From Pseudomonas koreensis (GTDB lineage: Bacteria; Pseudomonadota; Gammaproteobacteria; Pseudomonadales; Pseudomonadaceae): DNA of 64,000 nt. The stretch lies in the NCBI RefSeq assembly GCF_024169245.1, contig NZ_JALJWP010000001.1, positions 2,543,501 to 2,607,500 of the forward strand, read 5' to 3'. This document shows positions 56,472 through 64,000 of the stretch, piece after piece. The notes under the pieces were generated by a model. It was given only the letters and a program-made list of their open reading frames with translations. It made no database searches and was not told the origin of the DNA. Position 1 is the stretch's first letter. Each line of letters starts with the position of its first letter. The position numbers were made by a program, and so were the translations under genes.

Positions 56472-57967
56472 TGGCGATCGGATTCAGCAACATCCCGGCG
56501 GACATTCGTGTGCCGCTGTTCTATGCCGAAATGGACAACTCGGCCGCCAACAGCGCGACCTCGGCCATGCGCCGTTTGATTGTCGCGCAGGTCAACGACA
56601 ATATTGCCCCGACTGAAGTCGGCAAACTGGTGCTGGTCTCCAGCGTGGCACTGGCGAAAAGCATCGGTGGCCAGGGCTCGATGCTCGCTTCGATGTACGA
56701 GACCTCTCGCAAAGCCGACCCGATTGGCGAGATCTGGTGCCTGCCGCTGCACAACACTGAAGGCGCTATTGCCAAAGGTGTGTTGACCCTGACCGGCACC
56801 GCGACTCAGGCGGGCATGCTCAACCTGTATGTCGGCGGCGTGCGCGTGCAGGCCACCGTGGTCAACGGCGCCACCGCCGCGCAAGCGGCCACCGCACTGG
56901 CGCAGAAAATCAACGCCACTGCCGACCTGCCGGTGAGCGCTGCCGCTGCCGAAGGTGTCGTCACCCTGACTGCCAAGTGGACGGGTGACAGCGGCAACGA
57001 CATCAGCCTGCAATTCAATCGCCTGGGCAAGAGCAATGGCGAAGAAACCCCGGCAGGCCTGACCACCGCAATCACCACCATGACCGGTGGCGCCGGTGTG
57101 CCGGATCAGATCGCCGCCGTCGCGGCACTGGGCGATGAGCCGTTCGAATTTATCGCTTTGCCGTGGTCCGATCTGGCCACTCTGAACACTTGGCAAGCGG
57201 TCATGGATGACAGCACCGGGCGCTGGTCGTGGGCCAAGCAATTGTTCGGTCACGTCTACAGCGCCAAGCGCGGTACCGTCGGCACGCTGGTCGCTGCAGG
57301 CCAGGCGCGCAATGATCAGCACATGACCATTCAGGCGCTGGAACCGGGCGTACCGCAACCGTTCTGGGTACAAGCGGCGGCACTGGCTGCGCGCACTGCT
57401 GTGTTCATCTCTGCCGACGCCAGCCGTCCCACGCAAAGCGGCAGCCTGCCGGGCGTTGACCCGGCGCCGGCGAGCGAGCGGTTCACCCTGACCGAGCGTC
57501 AGTCGCTGCTCAACTACGGCATCGCCACCGCGTACTACGAGGGCGGTTACGTGCGCATCCAGCGCTCGATCACCACTTATCAAAAGAACGCTTACGGCCA
57601 GGCCGACAACTCCTATCTGGACAGCGAAACCATGCACCAGTCGGCGTTCATCGTGCGTCGTCTGCAAAGCGTGATCACCAGCAAATACGGTCGCCACAAA
57701 CTGGCCTCCGACGGCACCCGTTTCGGCGCCGGCCAGCCGATCGTGACGCCGGCGACCATTCGCGGCGAGTTGATCGCGCAGTACGCCAAGCTGGAACTGG
57801 AAGGCCACGTCGAGAATGCCGAACTGTTCGCCGAACACCTGATCGTCGAGCGCGATGTGCAGGACCCGAGCCGCGTGAACGTGCTGTTCCCGCCGGATTA
57901 CATCAACGGTCTGCGCGTGTTCGCACTGCTCAACCAGTTCCGTCTGCAGTACGACGACGCGGCCTGA
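56471..57967 (+). CDS. Contractile tail sheath protein (Mu gpL-like)
   Basis: It has 498 residues, the length of Mu gpL. The N-terminus MAIGFSNIPADIRVPLFYAE and later GVDPAPASERFTLTERQSLL and IQRSITTYQKNAYGQADNSY are typical. It marks the second module as R-type. Contraction drives the tube through the target envelope. Confidence 0.95.
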   Translation: MAIGFSNIPADIRVPLFYAEMDNSAANSATSAMRRLIVAQVNDNIAPTEVGKLVLVSSVALAKSIGGQGSMLASMYETSRKADPIGEIWCLPLHNTEGAIAKGVLTLTGTATQAGMLNLYVGGVRVQATVVNGATAAQAATALAQKINATADLPVSAAAAEGVVTLTAKWTGDSGNDISLQFNRLGKSNGEETPAGLTTAITTMTGGAGVPDQIAAVAALGDEPFEFIALPWSDLATLNTWQAVMDDSTGRWSWAKQLFGHVYSAKRGTVGTLVAAGQARNDQHMTIQALEPGVPQPFWVQAAALAARTAVFISADASRPTQSGSLPGVDPAPASERFTLTERQSLLNYGIATAYYEGGYVRIQRSITTYQKNAYGQADNSYLDSETMHQSAFIVRRLQSVITSKYGRHKLASDGTRFGAGQPIVTPATIRGELIAQYAKLELEGHVENAELFAEHLIVERDVQDPSRVNVLFPPDYINGLRVFALLNQFRLQYDDAA

Positions 57968-57991
57968 TTTGCGCAGTCGACGTCAGCATTC

Positions 57992-58014
57992 AGCCCACCT
58001 CGCGTGGGCTTTTT
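57992..58014 (+). terminator. Terminator-like hairpin between sheath and tube genes
   Basis: AGCCCAC-CTCGC-GTGGGCT is followed by TTTTATTT, ending about 20 bases before the tube ATG. Sheath and tube are needed in equal number, so its presence here is notable. Confidence 0.75.
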
Positions 58015-58033
58015 ATTTGAAGGGAGAAACACC

Positions 58034-58381
58034 ATGGGTCAACTGATTGCAGGCACCTGCTACGTCAAGGTCGACGGCGCACAACTGACCATCAATGGCG
58101 GCTGCGAAGCCCCGCTGATGGCCGTCAAACGTGAAACCGTCGTGCCCGGTTTCTACAAGGAAACCGACATCGCGCCGTCGTTCAAAGTGACCGCGCTGCA
58201 CACCGCCGACTTCCCGCTGAAGAAGCTGATCGAAGGCACCGATATCACCGTCACCTGCGAATTCAGTAATGGCAAAGTCTACGTGCTGGCCGGCGCCTAT
58301 CTGGTCGAAGAGCCAGTGTCCAAGGGCGACGACGCCACCATCGAACTGAAATTCGAAGGCATCAAGGGGACCTGGCAATGA
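58034..58381 (+). CDS. R-type tail tube protein (Mu gpM-like)
   Basis: It has 115 residues from MGQLIAGTCYVKVDGAQLTI, with GAAGGGAG before it. The Phage_tail_tube pattern KLIEGTDITVTCEFSNGKVY is present. It overlaps the gp41-like gene by four bases. Confidence 0.92.
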   Translation: MGQLIAGTCYVKVDGAQLTINGGCEAPLMAVKRETVVPGFYKETDIAPSFKVTALHTADFPLKKLIEGTDITVTCEFSNGKVYVLAGAYLVEEPVSKGDDATIELKFEGIKGTWQ

Positions 58382-58674
58382 GCGCCGCCGTGAAGCTTCA
58401 GGTAGCGATCGAAGCCCACGGCGAGCCCCTGACCGAACTCGTTCTGCGCCGTCCGACGGTGCAGGAAGTGCGAGCGATCAAGGCGCTGCCTTACAAGATC
58501 GACAAGAGCGAAGAAGTCAGCCTCGACATGGACGTGGCGGCCAAATACATCGCCGTGTGCGCCGGCATTCCGCCGTCGTCGGTCAACCAGTTGGATCTGG
58601 CTGACCTCAACGCACTGAGCTGGGCCGTTGCGAGTTTTTTCATGAGTGCGGCGTCGGCGCCATCACCGACCTGA
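58378..58674 (+). CDS. Mu gp41-like tail assembly chaperone, short product
   Basis: It has 98 residues. The middle has the family pattern LVLRRPTVQEVRAIKALPY. The last part of the frame after SWAVASFF reads MSAASAPSPT, which looks like out-of-frame sequence. It starts inside the tube stop and binds the tape measure during assembly. Confidence 0.85.
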   Translation: MSAAVKLQVAIEAHGEPLTELVLRRPTVQEVRAIKALPYKIDKSEEVSLDMDVAAKYIAVCAGIPPSSVNQLDLADLNALSWAVASFFMSAASAPSPT

Positions 58675-58805
58675 TCGCCGTCGCCTATGACCTGGCCTGG
58701 TTCTGGAAGGTTGACCCCGAACAGATGATGGCCAGGCCACTGGATGTGCTCCGCGAATCGCTGGAGCACGCGCAACGGATCAACGCGATGCAGCAGGTGC
58801 AGTGA
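58378..58805 (+). CDS. gp41-gp41' frameshift fusion chaperone
   Basis: A -1 slip on T TTT TTC (58635-58641) re-reads C58641 and continues HECGVGAITDLIAVAYDLAW, ending at the TGA at 58803-58805 after 55 codons. The new frame is rich in Trp and Leu like known gp41' parts and ends exactly at the tape measure start (TGATG). No independent start is present. It is homologous in plan to lambda G-T but unrelated in sequence. Confidence 0.85.
58635..58641 (+). other. Programmed -1 frameshift site T TTT TTC
   Basis: The heptamer is in correct phase (last base of AGT, TTT, TTC) within the gp41-like frame. The -1 frame stays open for 54 codons to the tape measure gene. Confidence 0.85.
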
Positions 58806-60571
58806 TGGCAGACGAAGAGAAGAAAACCCCGAAACCGGTGCTGATCACCGGCATCGATGAACTCTCGCCCAAACTGGGCGCCTTGCGCGTGAAGGTCGAG
58901 AGTTTCAAAAACAATCTCGAGCAGACCGGCCTCGGCAAACTGGACATCAGTGGTCTTTTCAAGGGCGGCAGTGTCATCACGCCGTTTGTGGAAGGGATCA
59001 AATCGGCAGCGGCGTTTCAGGGCAAACTGAGCGAGGTCAGTGACACGGCGAAAACCGTCGATCTGCCCGCCGCGCCGAAAATCGCGACGCAGAACATGAA
59101 CGTGTTCAGTGCGTCGATGGAAAAGGTCTCGGCCTCGGTCGACGCCGCGCTGGTGCCAGCCGTCGGGGCGCTGGTGGTTGGCCTGGAGCCGGTACTGACT
59201 CAGGTCGGCAGCCTGCTCGCCGACAATCCGCAACTGGTTGAAGGCCTGGCGGCGGGGGCCATTGCTTTCTCGGCGATGCAAACTGCGGTGGCTGGCGCGA
59301 CGCAAGTGTTCGATGTGATGGGCATGGTGCTCAAGACCAACCCGATCATGCTGATCGCCATGGGCATTGCCGTGGCCGCCGGTCTGATCGTGGCCAACTG
59401 GACACCGATCAGCGCGTTCTTCACAGGGATGTGGGAGGGCGTGAAAAACGCCGGGGCGAGTGCGATGGCGACGTTGCGCTCGATACTCGACTGGCGACCG
59501 CTGGCGGCCCTGGCGGCGTTGTGGGAACCGGTCACGGGATTTTTCTCCGGCGTCTGGGACAAAGTCAAAGCAGTCACCGCGCCGGTGACTGACTTTTTGC
59601 AATCGGTGTTCTCCTGGTCCCCGGCCGGCATGATCATGGAAAACTGGGGGCCGCTGACCGGCCTGTTCTCGGCGATCTGGGAATTGCTCGAGGCGTTGAG
59701 TGTGCCGGTGACGGCGTTTCTCAGAAACCTGTTCGATTTCTCGCCGATGCAGATGATTACCGATGCGTGGGGTGGTGTCGTGACGTTCTTCGAACCGATG
59801 TTCACGACGCTGCGATCGGCCGTACAAAGCACCCGGGATATCCTGCGGACGCTGTTCGATTTTTTCCCGATGGAAATGCTCACCAGCGCATGGGGCGGGA
59901 TTGTCGGGTTCTTCGAACCGATCTGGATGGCGCTGCAAACGTCTGTGCAGCGGGTCAGAGGCTTTTTCACCAGCCTGTTCGAATGGTCGCCGCTGGAGCA
60001 GATTGCCCAGTATTGGCAACCGATCGGGGAGGTCTTTTCGGCGATCTGGGGCGTTGTAATGGCACTGTCCGCGCCGGTCGTGGATTTTCTCCACAGCCTG
60101 TTCGAATGGAAGCCTCTGGATCAGATCATCGAGAGTTGGGGGCCGATCACCGAGTGGTTCGGCGAGTTGTGGCAAAAGCTGCAAACCGTCATCGCGCCGA
60201 TCAAGGAATTGTTCGACGGCGGTTTTGCCGGATTGATCGCCAAGGTCACCGGCAAGGTCGAAACGCTGACCCAAGCGCAACGCCAGACCAATGCCGAAGG
60301 CAAGGGTGAGCTGGCGCCGGCGTTCTTCGCTGCCAGCCCGGCGTCTGCGGGCAATGGCACCTTGCAAAGCGGTTCGTTGCCGCAAACCTCCAGCGCGCTG
60401 ATCCAGCAGAGCGCCGCCAACAACCGTACGCAACTCGAAGGCGGCCTGACCGTGCGCTTCGAAAATGCGCCGGCAGGCCTGCGCACCGAACAACCGCAAA
60501 GCAATCAACCGGGCCTCGCCGTGTCTTCGCGCATCGGCTATCGCTCGCTGTCGATGGGAGGTTCCCAATGA
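58805..60571 (+). CDS. R-type tape measure protein with six 41-residue repeats
   Basis: It has 588 residues (Mu gp42 position). The first 225 residues are helical and hydrophobic. Residues 226-471 are six tandem 41-residue units whose pattern is L-F-[DE]-W-x-P at the start, W-x-P near position 15-17, FF near 21-22 and FL before the end. A half unit precedes them. The C-terminus is polar. The start at 58805 overlaps the gp41' stop. Tape measure length sets tail length in this family. Confidence 0.9.
   Translation: MADEEKKTPKPVLITGIDELSPKLGALRVKVESFKNNLEQTGLGKLDISGLFKGGSVITPFVEGIKSAAAFQGKLSEVSDTAKTVDLPAAPKIATQNMNVFSASMEKVSASVDAALVPAVGALVVGLEPVLTQVGSLLADNPQLVEGLAAGAIAFSAMQTAVAGATQVFDVMGMVLKTNPIMLIAMGIAVAAGLIVANWTPISAFFTGMWEGVKNAGASAMATLRSILDWRPLAALAALWEPVTGFFSGVWDKVKAVTAPVTDFLQSVFSWSPAGMIMENWGPLTGLFSAIWELLEALSVPVTAFLRNLFDFSPMQMITDAWGGVVTFFEPMFTTLRSAVQSTRDILRTLFDFFPMEMLTSAWGGIVGFFEPIWMALQTSVQRVRGFFTSLFEWSPLEQIAQYWQPIGEVFSAIWGVVMALSAPVVDFLHSLFEWKPLDQIIESWGPITEWFGELWQKLQTVIAPIKELFDGGFAGLIAKVTGKVETLTQAQRQTNAEGKGELAPAFFAASPASAGNGTLQSGSLPQTSSALIQQSAANNRTQLEGGLTVRFENAPAGLRTEQPQSNQPGLAVSSRIGYRSLSMGGSQ
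59480..60217 (+). repeat. Six tandem 123-base coding repeats in the R-type tape measure
   Basis: Unit starts are S-I-L-D-W (residue 226), S-V-F-S-W, N-L-F-D-F, T-L-F-D-F, S-L-F-E-W and S-L-F-E-W, each exactly 41 residues apart. The DNA copies have diverged more than the proteins. Confidence 0.88.
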
Positions 60572-61803
60572 ACTGGCGTGACCGTTTGTTGCCGGCATCC
60601 TTTCGCGGTGTCGGCTTCTGGATCGACCAGGCGAAAACCCCGGTCGGTCGCAAAGGGCAGTTGCATGAATATCCGCAACGCGACCTGCCGTTTTTCGAGG
60701 ACCTCGGCCAGCAGGCCAAGACCCACGATCTGACGGCGTTCATCATCGGCCCCGATTGCCTGGAGCAGCGCGACAAGTTGCTCAAGGCGCTGGAGCAGGG
60801 CCGTGGCGAGCTGGTGCATCCGTGGCTCGGACGCCTGCAAGTCAAGGTCGGCGAATGCGACATGACCCACACCCGGCAGGACGGTGGGCTGGTGACGTTC
60901 GCCTTGAAGTTCCATCCCGATCAGCCGCTGCCGTTTCCGACAGCCACGGTGAGCACGCAGAAAGTGCTGCTGGCCAAAGCCGACGGTCTGCTGGGTTCGG
61001 CGGTGGCGCGTTTTGAACAGGCGATGACGTTGATCAAGGCTGCGCGGATCGGCATCACCAACCTGCGCAACAGCCTCACCGGCGTTTACGAGGTGATCAA
61101 GGAACAACTGAAACCGTTGATCGAGCAGTACCGGCAGATCACCGAACTGGTCAAAGCGGTGAAGGAGCTGCCCAAAGAAGTGGCGGCAGAATTCAAGGGC
61201 CTGCTCGGTGATATCAAGGAGCTCAAAGCGTTCGCCAAGGAAGGCTACCGGGGCGTGATTGCCGACGTGTCGCAGCAACTCGAAGCGATTCGCAAGGCCG
61301 ATGCGCCGAAGATCACCACCGGCAAGGACACCAATGCCGCAGCGCAAGCGATGGCCGATCTGGTGCAGGACACGCTGCTGGTCAAAGTCGCGCAGTGGGT
61401 CGCGTCGATGCCGGTGGCGACCACGCCGGTGAAGCTGGCGTCGACACCGTCGGTGGCGCAACAGTCGACGTCGCCGGTCAGCCGTCAGGAAGTCCCCGTC
61501 AGCGATGACATGCAAGCCCTGCGCGCAGCGGTGACTGCCGCCATCGACCCGATGCTGGCGAAAGCCGGACCTGCGCACTTCCAGGCAATCAATGATGTCA
61601 AGGAAGCGCTGGTGGCTCATCTCAAAGCGGTGGCGTCCTCCGGCGTGCGGCAAGTCAGCAAATCGTTTCAGGAAAGCTTTCCGGCAGTGGTCGTGGCCTA
61701 CAAGCAGTTCGGCGACGCCACGCGAGTCGAAGAAGTGACTCAGCGCAACGCGATTACCCATCCCGGTTTCTCGCCCAACGATGTGAAAGTCTCGCGGGAG
61801 TGA
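60568..61803 (+). CDS. Mu gpN-like baseplate hub / DNA circularisation family protein
   Basis: It has 411 residues. The N-terminal domain (MNWRDRLLPASFRGVGFWID, then GRKGQLHEYPQRDLPFFEDL) is the family named DNA circularisation N-terminus, which in tails is a baseplate hub part. The C-terminal half is helical and Lys-rich. It overlaps the tape measure by four bases. Confidence 0.9.
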   Translation: MNWRDRLLPASFRGVGFWIDQAKTPVGRKGQLHEYPQRDLPFFEDLGQQAKTHDLTAFIIGPDCLEQRDKLLKALEQGRGELVHPWLGRLQVKVGECDMTHTRQDGGLVTFALKFHPDQPLPFPTATVSTQKVLLAKADGLLGSAVARFEQAMTLIKAARIGITNLRNSLTGVYEVIKEQLKPLIEQYRQITELVKAVKELPKEVAAEFKGLLGDIKELKAFAKEGYRGVIADVSQQLEAIRKADAPKITTGKDTNAAAQAMADLVQDTLLVKVAQWVASMPVATTPVKLASTPSVAQQSTSPVSRQEVPVSDDMQALRAAVTAAIDPMLAKAGPAHFQAINDVKEALVAHLKAVASSGVRQVSKSFQESFPAVVVAYKQFGDATRVEEVTQRNAITHPGFSPNDVKVSRE

Positions 61804-61807
61804 CGCC

Positions 61808-62854
61808 ATGAACGAGATGGACAATCACGTCACACTGACGGTCAACGACATGGAGTACGGCGGCTGGAAAAGCGTCGAAATCACTGCCGATCTGGAGCGT
61901 CAGTTCCGCACCTTCAAGCTCGACATCACCTGGCAATGGCCGGGGCAGACCGTGGATCAAAGAATCAAACCGGGCGACCCCTGCGAAGTAAGAATCGGCA
62001 AGGATCTGGTGCTCACGGGCTACGTGTTCAAGGCGCCGATCCGTTATGACGGGCGGCAGATCAGTCTGACCATCGAAGGCAGTTCGAAAACCCAGGATCT
62101 GGTCGATTGCGCCGCCCGCAACCTGCCCAGCCAATGGCAGCAACAACCGTTGCTGAGCATCGTCCGCGATCTGGCGAGCGAATATGGACTGTGGGTCGTC
62201 AATGAAATCAGCGAAACCACTCGCCTGACCAAACACACCATCGTGCCGGGTGAAACGGTATTCCAGTCGATAGACCGATTGTTGTCGCTGCTGCGGGTGT
62301 TTTCCACCGACAACGAGCTGGGCCAGTTGGTGTTGGCCAAACCCGGTACCGGCGGGCGCGCCAGCGATGCATTAGAGTTGGGAAAAAATATTCTGTCGGC
62401 CAATGCGCCGATGGATTTCAGCCAGGTGTTCTCCGAGTACCGGGTGATCGGCCAGCAGAAAGGCTCGGATGCGAAAAGCGGCGCGGCGGTCAGCGAAGTC
62501 GAATCGACGGCGGCGGATCTGAGCTTCAAACGCCGCCGCACCACGGTGATCAATGAAGGCACTCAACTGACCTTTGAGTTGGCGCAGCAGCGTGCCCAAT
62601 GGGAAAGCGCGACCCGCATGGGCCGGGCGCAGACCACCACCTATCAGGTGCAGGGCTGGCGGCAGAGCAATGGTGATTTGTGGCGCCACAACACGCTGGT
62701 CAAAGTCACCGATCCGGTGCTCGATTTCAATGGCGACATGCTGATCTCCAAAGTCACTTATTCGTTGTCGGCGCAGGGTTCGGTAACCACGTTGCAAGTG
62801 GCACCGCCGCATACGTTTGATGCCAATCCCACACCTCCAAAAACATCCTCATAG
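61808..62854 (+). CDS. Mu gpP-like baseplate hub protein
   Basis: It has 348 residues. The pattern VEITADLERQFRTFKLDITW and GDPCEVRIGKDLVLTGYV is that of the phage late control / gp44 hub family, forming the ring that carries the spike. It follows gpN after four bases. A REPIN separates it from the spike gene. Confidence 0.9.
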   Translation: MNEMDNHVTLTVNDMEYGGWKSVEITADLERQFRTFKLDITWQWPGQTVDQRIKPGDPCEVRIGKDLVLTGYVFKAPIRYDGRQISLTIEGSSKTQDLVDCAARNLPSQWQQQPLLSIVRDLASEYGLWVVNEISETTRLTKHTIVPGETVFQSIDRLLSLLRVFSTDNELGQLVLAKPGTGGRASDALELGKNILSANAPMDFSQVFSEYRVIGQQKGSDAKSGAAVSEVESTAADLSFKRRRTTVINEGTQLTFELAQQRAQWESATRMGRAQTTTYQVQGWRQSNGDLWRHNTLVKVTDPVLDFNGDMLISKVTYSLSAQGSVTTLQVAPPHTFDANPTPPKTSS

Positions 62855-62860
62855 GCCCGG

Positions 62861-62937
62861 AAAAGATCGCAGCCTTCGGCAGCTCCTACAGGTGTACGCC
62901 GATCTTATGTAGGAGCTGCCGAAGGCTGCGATCTTTT
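62861..62937. repeat. REPIN inside the R-type module
   Basis: Perfect 30-base arms (62861-62890 and 62908-62937) surround a 17-base centre. They are the same sequence as the accA-tilS element but in the opposite order (AAAAGATCGC first, TGTAGGAGC second). It ends 31 bases before the spike gene start. Confidence 0.93.
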
Positions 62938-62968
62938 GACCTCGGCCCGTTTCTTACGAGAACCAAGA

Positions 62969-63478
62969 ATGAGCCTACTGACACGCCTGCTGGCGCGCGG
63001 CACTGTCGTGCTCGCCAATTCGGCTTCGAAACTGCAATCGCTGCAAATGCGCCTCACCGCCGGTGAAGTCAACGACGACCTCGAACACTTCGAACCCTAC
63101 GGTTTTACCAGCCATCCGCTGGCTGGGGCCGAAGGGATCGTCACCTTCATCGGCGGTGACCGTTCCCACGCCATCGCCCTGGTCATTGCCGACCGCCGCT
63201 ATCGCTTGCAAGCACTCGCTGCCGGTGAAGTGGCGATCTACACCGACGAAGGCGACAGGATTCATTTCAAGCGCGGGCGGATCATCGACATCGAAACCGC
63301 CACGCTGAACATCCGCGCCAGTAGCGCGGTGAACTTCGATACACCGGTCATCAACCAGACCGGCAAGATCGTTTCCACGGGTGATCAACTGGCCGGCGGT
63401 ATCAGCCAGATCAAGCACGTCCATGTGGGCGTTCAGGCCGGTAATGGGCAGACCGGCGCACCGGCAGGAGGCCAATGA
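62969..63478 (+). CDS. Baseplate spike protein (Mu gp45 / gpV-like)
   Basis: It has 169 residues from MSLLTRLLARGTVVLANSAS. It has an OB-like N-terminal domain and a beta-prism, with HVHVG near the C-terminus (IKHVHVGVQAGNGQTGAP). The His-x-His binds iron at the tip in related spikes. In-frame codons further upstream fall in the REPIN, so the start at 62969 is chosen; its ribosome site is weak (CCAAGA). Confidence 0.9.
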   Translation: MSLLTRLLARGTVVLANSASKLQSLQMRLTAGEVNDDLEHFEPYGFTSHPLAGAEGIVTFIGGDRSHAIALVIADRRYRLQALAAGEVAIYTDEGDRIHFKRGRIIDIETATLNIRASSAVNFDTPVINQTGKIVSTGDQLAGGISQIKHVHVGVQAGNGQTGAPAGGQ

Positions 63479-63876
63479 TGCTCATCAGCCAGAATCTCCA
63501 CGCCGCACTGACCCGCGCCGTGCTCATCAGTCTGTTCACCTGGCGCCGCGCCGCCGATGACGACGCCCTCGATGACGAAGAGCGCTTCGGCTGGTGGGGC
63601 GACAGTTTTCCCACCGTGGCCGACGATCGCATCGGCTCGCGGCTGTGGCTGTTGCGCCGGGTCAAGCTGACCCGGCAGACGCAAATGGACGCCGAGTTCT
63701 ATGCCCGTGAAGCCCTGCAGTGGCTGCTCGACGACGGCCACTGCAGCGCCATCGACATCATCAGCGAACGCCTCGACGCCCAGCGCCTGAACCTGCGCAC
63801 GGTCCTGACCCTGGCCGACGGCGAGCGTCTGGACATCAACCCCGATAACAGTTGGCAGGTGATCTATGCCGTTTGA
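63478..63876 (+). CDS. Baseplate wedge protein GP46
   Basis: It has 132 residues from the second of two adjacent ATGs, chosen because AGGAGG at 63466-63471 is six bases upstream. The GP46 family pattern is WWGDSFPTVADDRIGSRLWL. It is equivalent in role to T4 gp25 and overlaps both neighbours. Confidence 0.9.
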   Translation: MLISQNLHAALTRAVLISLFTWRRAADDDALDDEERFGWWGDSFPTVADDRIGSRLWLLRRVKLTRQTQMDAEFYAREALQWLLDDGHCSAIDIISERLDAQRLNLRTVLTLADGERLDINPDNSWQVIYAV

Positions 63877-64000
63877 AACCCCTTCGCTGCCGGTGCTGAT
63901 CAAGCGCACCCAAAGTGACCTGGCCGGCGATTCGCTGCGCCAGTCCGATGCGCAAGTGCTCGCTCGTACTCTTGGCGGTGCTGCTTATGGCTTGTACGGT
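63866..64000 (+). CDS. Baseplate J / Mu gp47-like protein (5' part, cut by window edge)
   Basis: It has 45 residues, MPFETPSLPVLIKRTQSDLA and on, matching N-termini of baseplate J-family proteins. It overlaps gp46 and runs off the window. The remaining baseplate, any further fibres and the lysis genes should lie beyond. Confidence 0.85.
   Translation, partial: MPFETPSLPVLIKRTQSDLAGDSLRQSDAQVLARTLGGAAYGLYG

Overview
The window is chromosomal DNA from a Pseudomonas of the P. fluorescens group. The basis is the fixed Pseudomonas order rpsB-tsf-pyrH-frr-uppS-cdsA-dxr-rseP-bamA-skp-lpxD-fabZ-lpxA-lpxB-rnhB-dnaE-accA, followed by tilS-pyrG-kdsA-eno-ftsB-ispD and ispF-truD-surE-pcm-nlpD-rpoS-rsmZ-fdxA-mutS. 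P. fluorescens-type REP palindromes (a GTAGGAGCTGCC type and a GTGGGAGCGAGCTTGCTCGC type) support this.

Bases 1-39085 are housekeeping. They hold a 5' piece of map on the minus strand, a translation block (rpsB, tsf, frr), UMP kinase, and a tightly packed envelope block (undecaprenyl-PP, CDP-DAG, MEP isoprenoid, RseP protease, BamA, Skp and the first steps of lipid A). DNA polymerase III alpha, acetyl-CoA carboxylase alpha, TilS, CTP synthase, KDO-8-P synthase, enolase, FtsB and IspD follow. A LysR regulator divergent from a glutathione-dependent formaldehyde detoxification pair (adhC, fghA) sits between ispD and ispF. The stationary-phase cluster follows (surE, pcm, nlpD, rpoS), then the small RNA rsmZ with its GacA box, fdxA and mutS.

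Bases 39086-64000 are an accessory locus at the mutS end of the mutS-cinA interval, a known tailocin/prophage hot spot in this group. After an OafA-type membrane acyltransferase and a LexA/CI-like self-cleaving repressor comes a promoter overlaid by near-perfect palindromic operators. A structured leader with an intrinsic terminator follows, then a holin and two complete-looking tail modules in one direction. The first is lambda-like (F-type): tube, G/G-T chaperones by -1 frameshift, a short tape measure, M, L, K, I, J and fibre genes. The second is Mu/SfV-like (R-type, contractile): terminator, DUF2635, sheath, tube, gp41/gp41' by -1 frameshift, a tape measure with six 41-residue repeats, hub proteins, spike, gp46, and the start of gp47 cut by the window edge. 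No capsid, portal, terminase or integrase gene is seen, so this is a phage-tail bacteriocin locus rather than a prophage.

The most unusual signals are in the tailocin operon. Seven intrinsic-terminator-like hairpins lie inside it, most of them just upstream of start codons. It also has a leader that looks built for antitermination, two separate programmed frameshift sites, the tape-measure repeat array, duplicated fibre genes with conserved heads and divergent tips, and a REPIN inside the R-type module.
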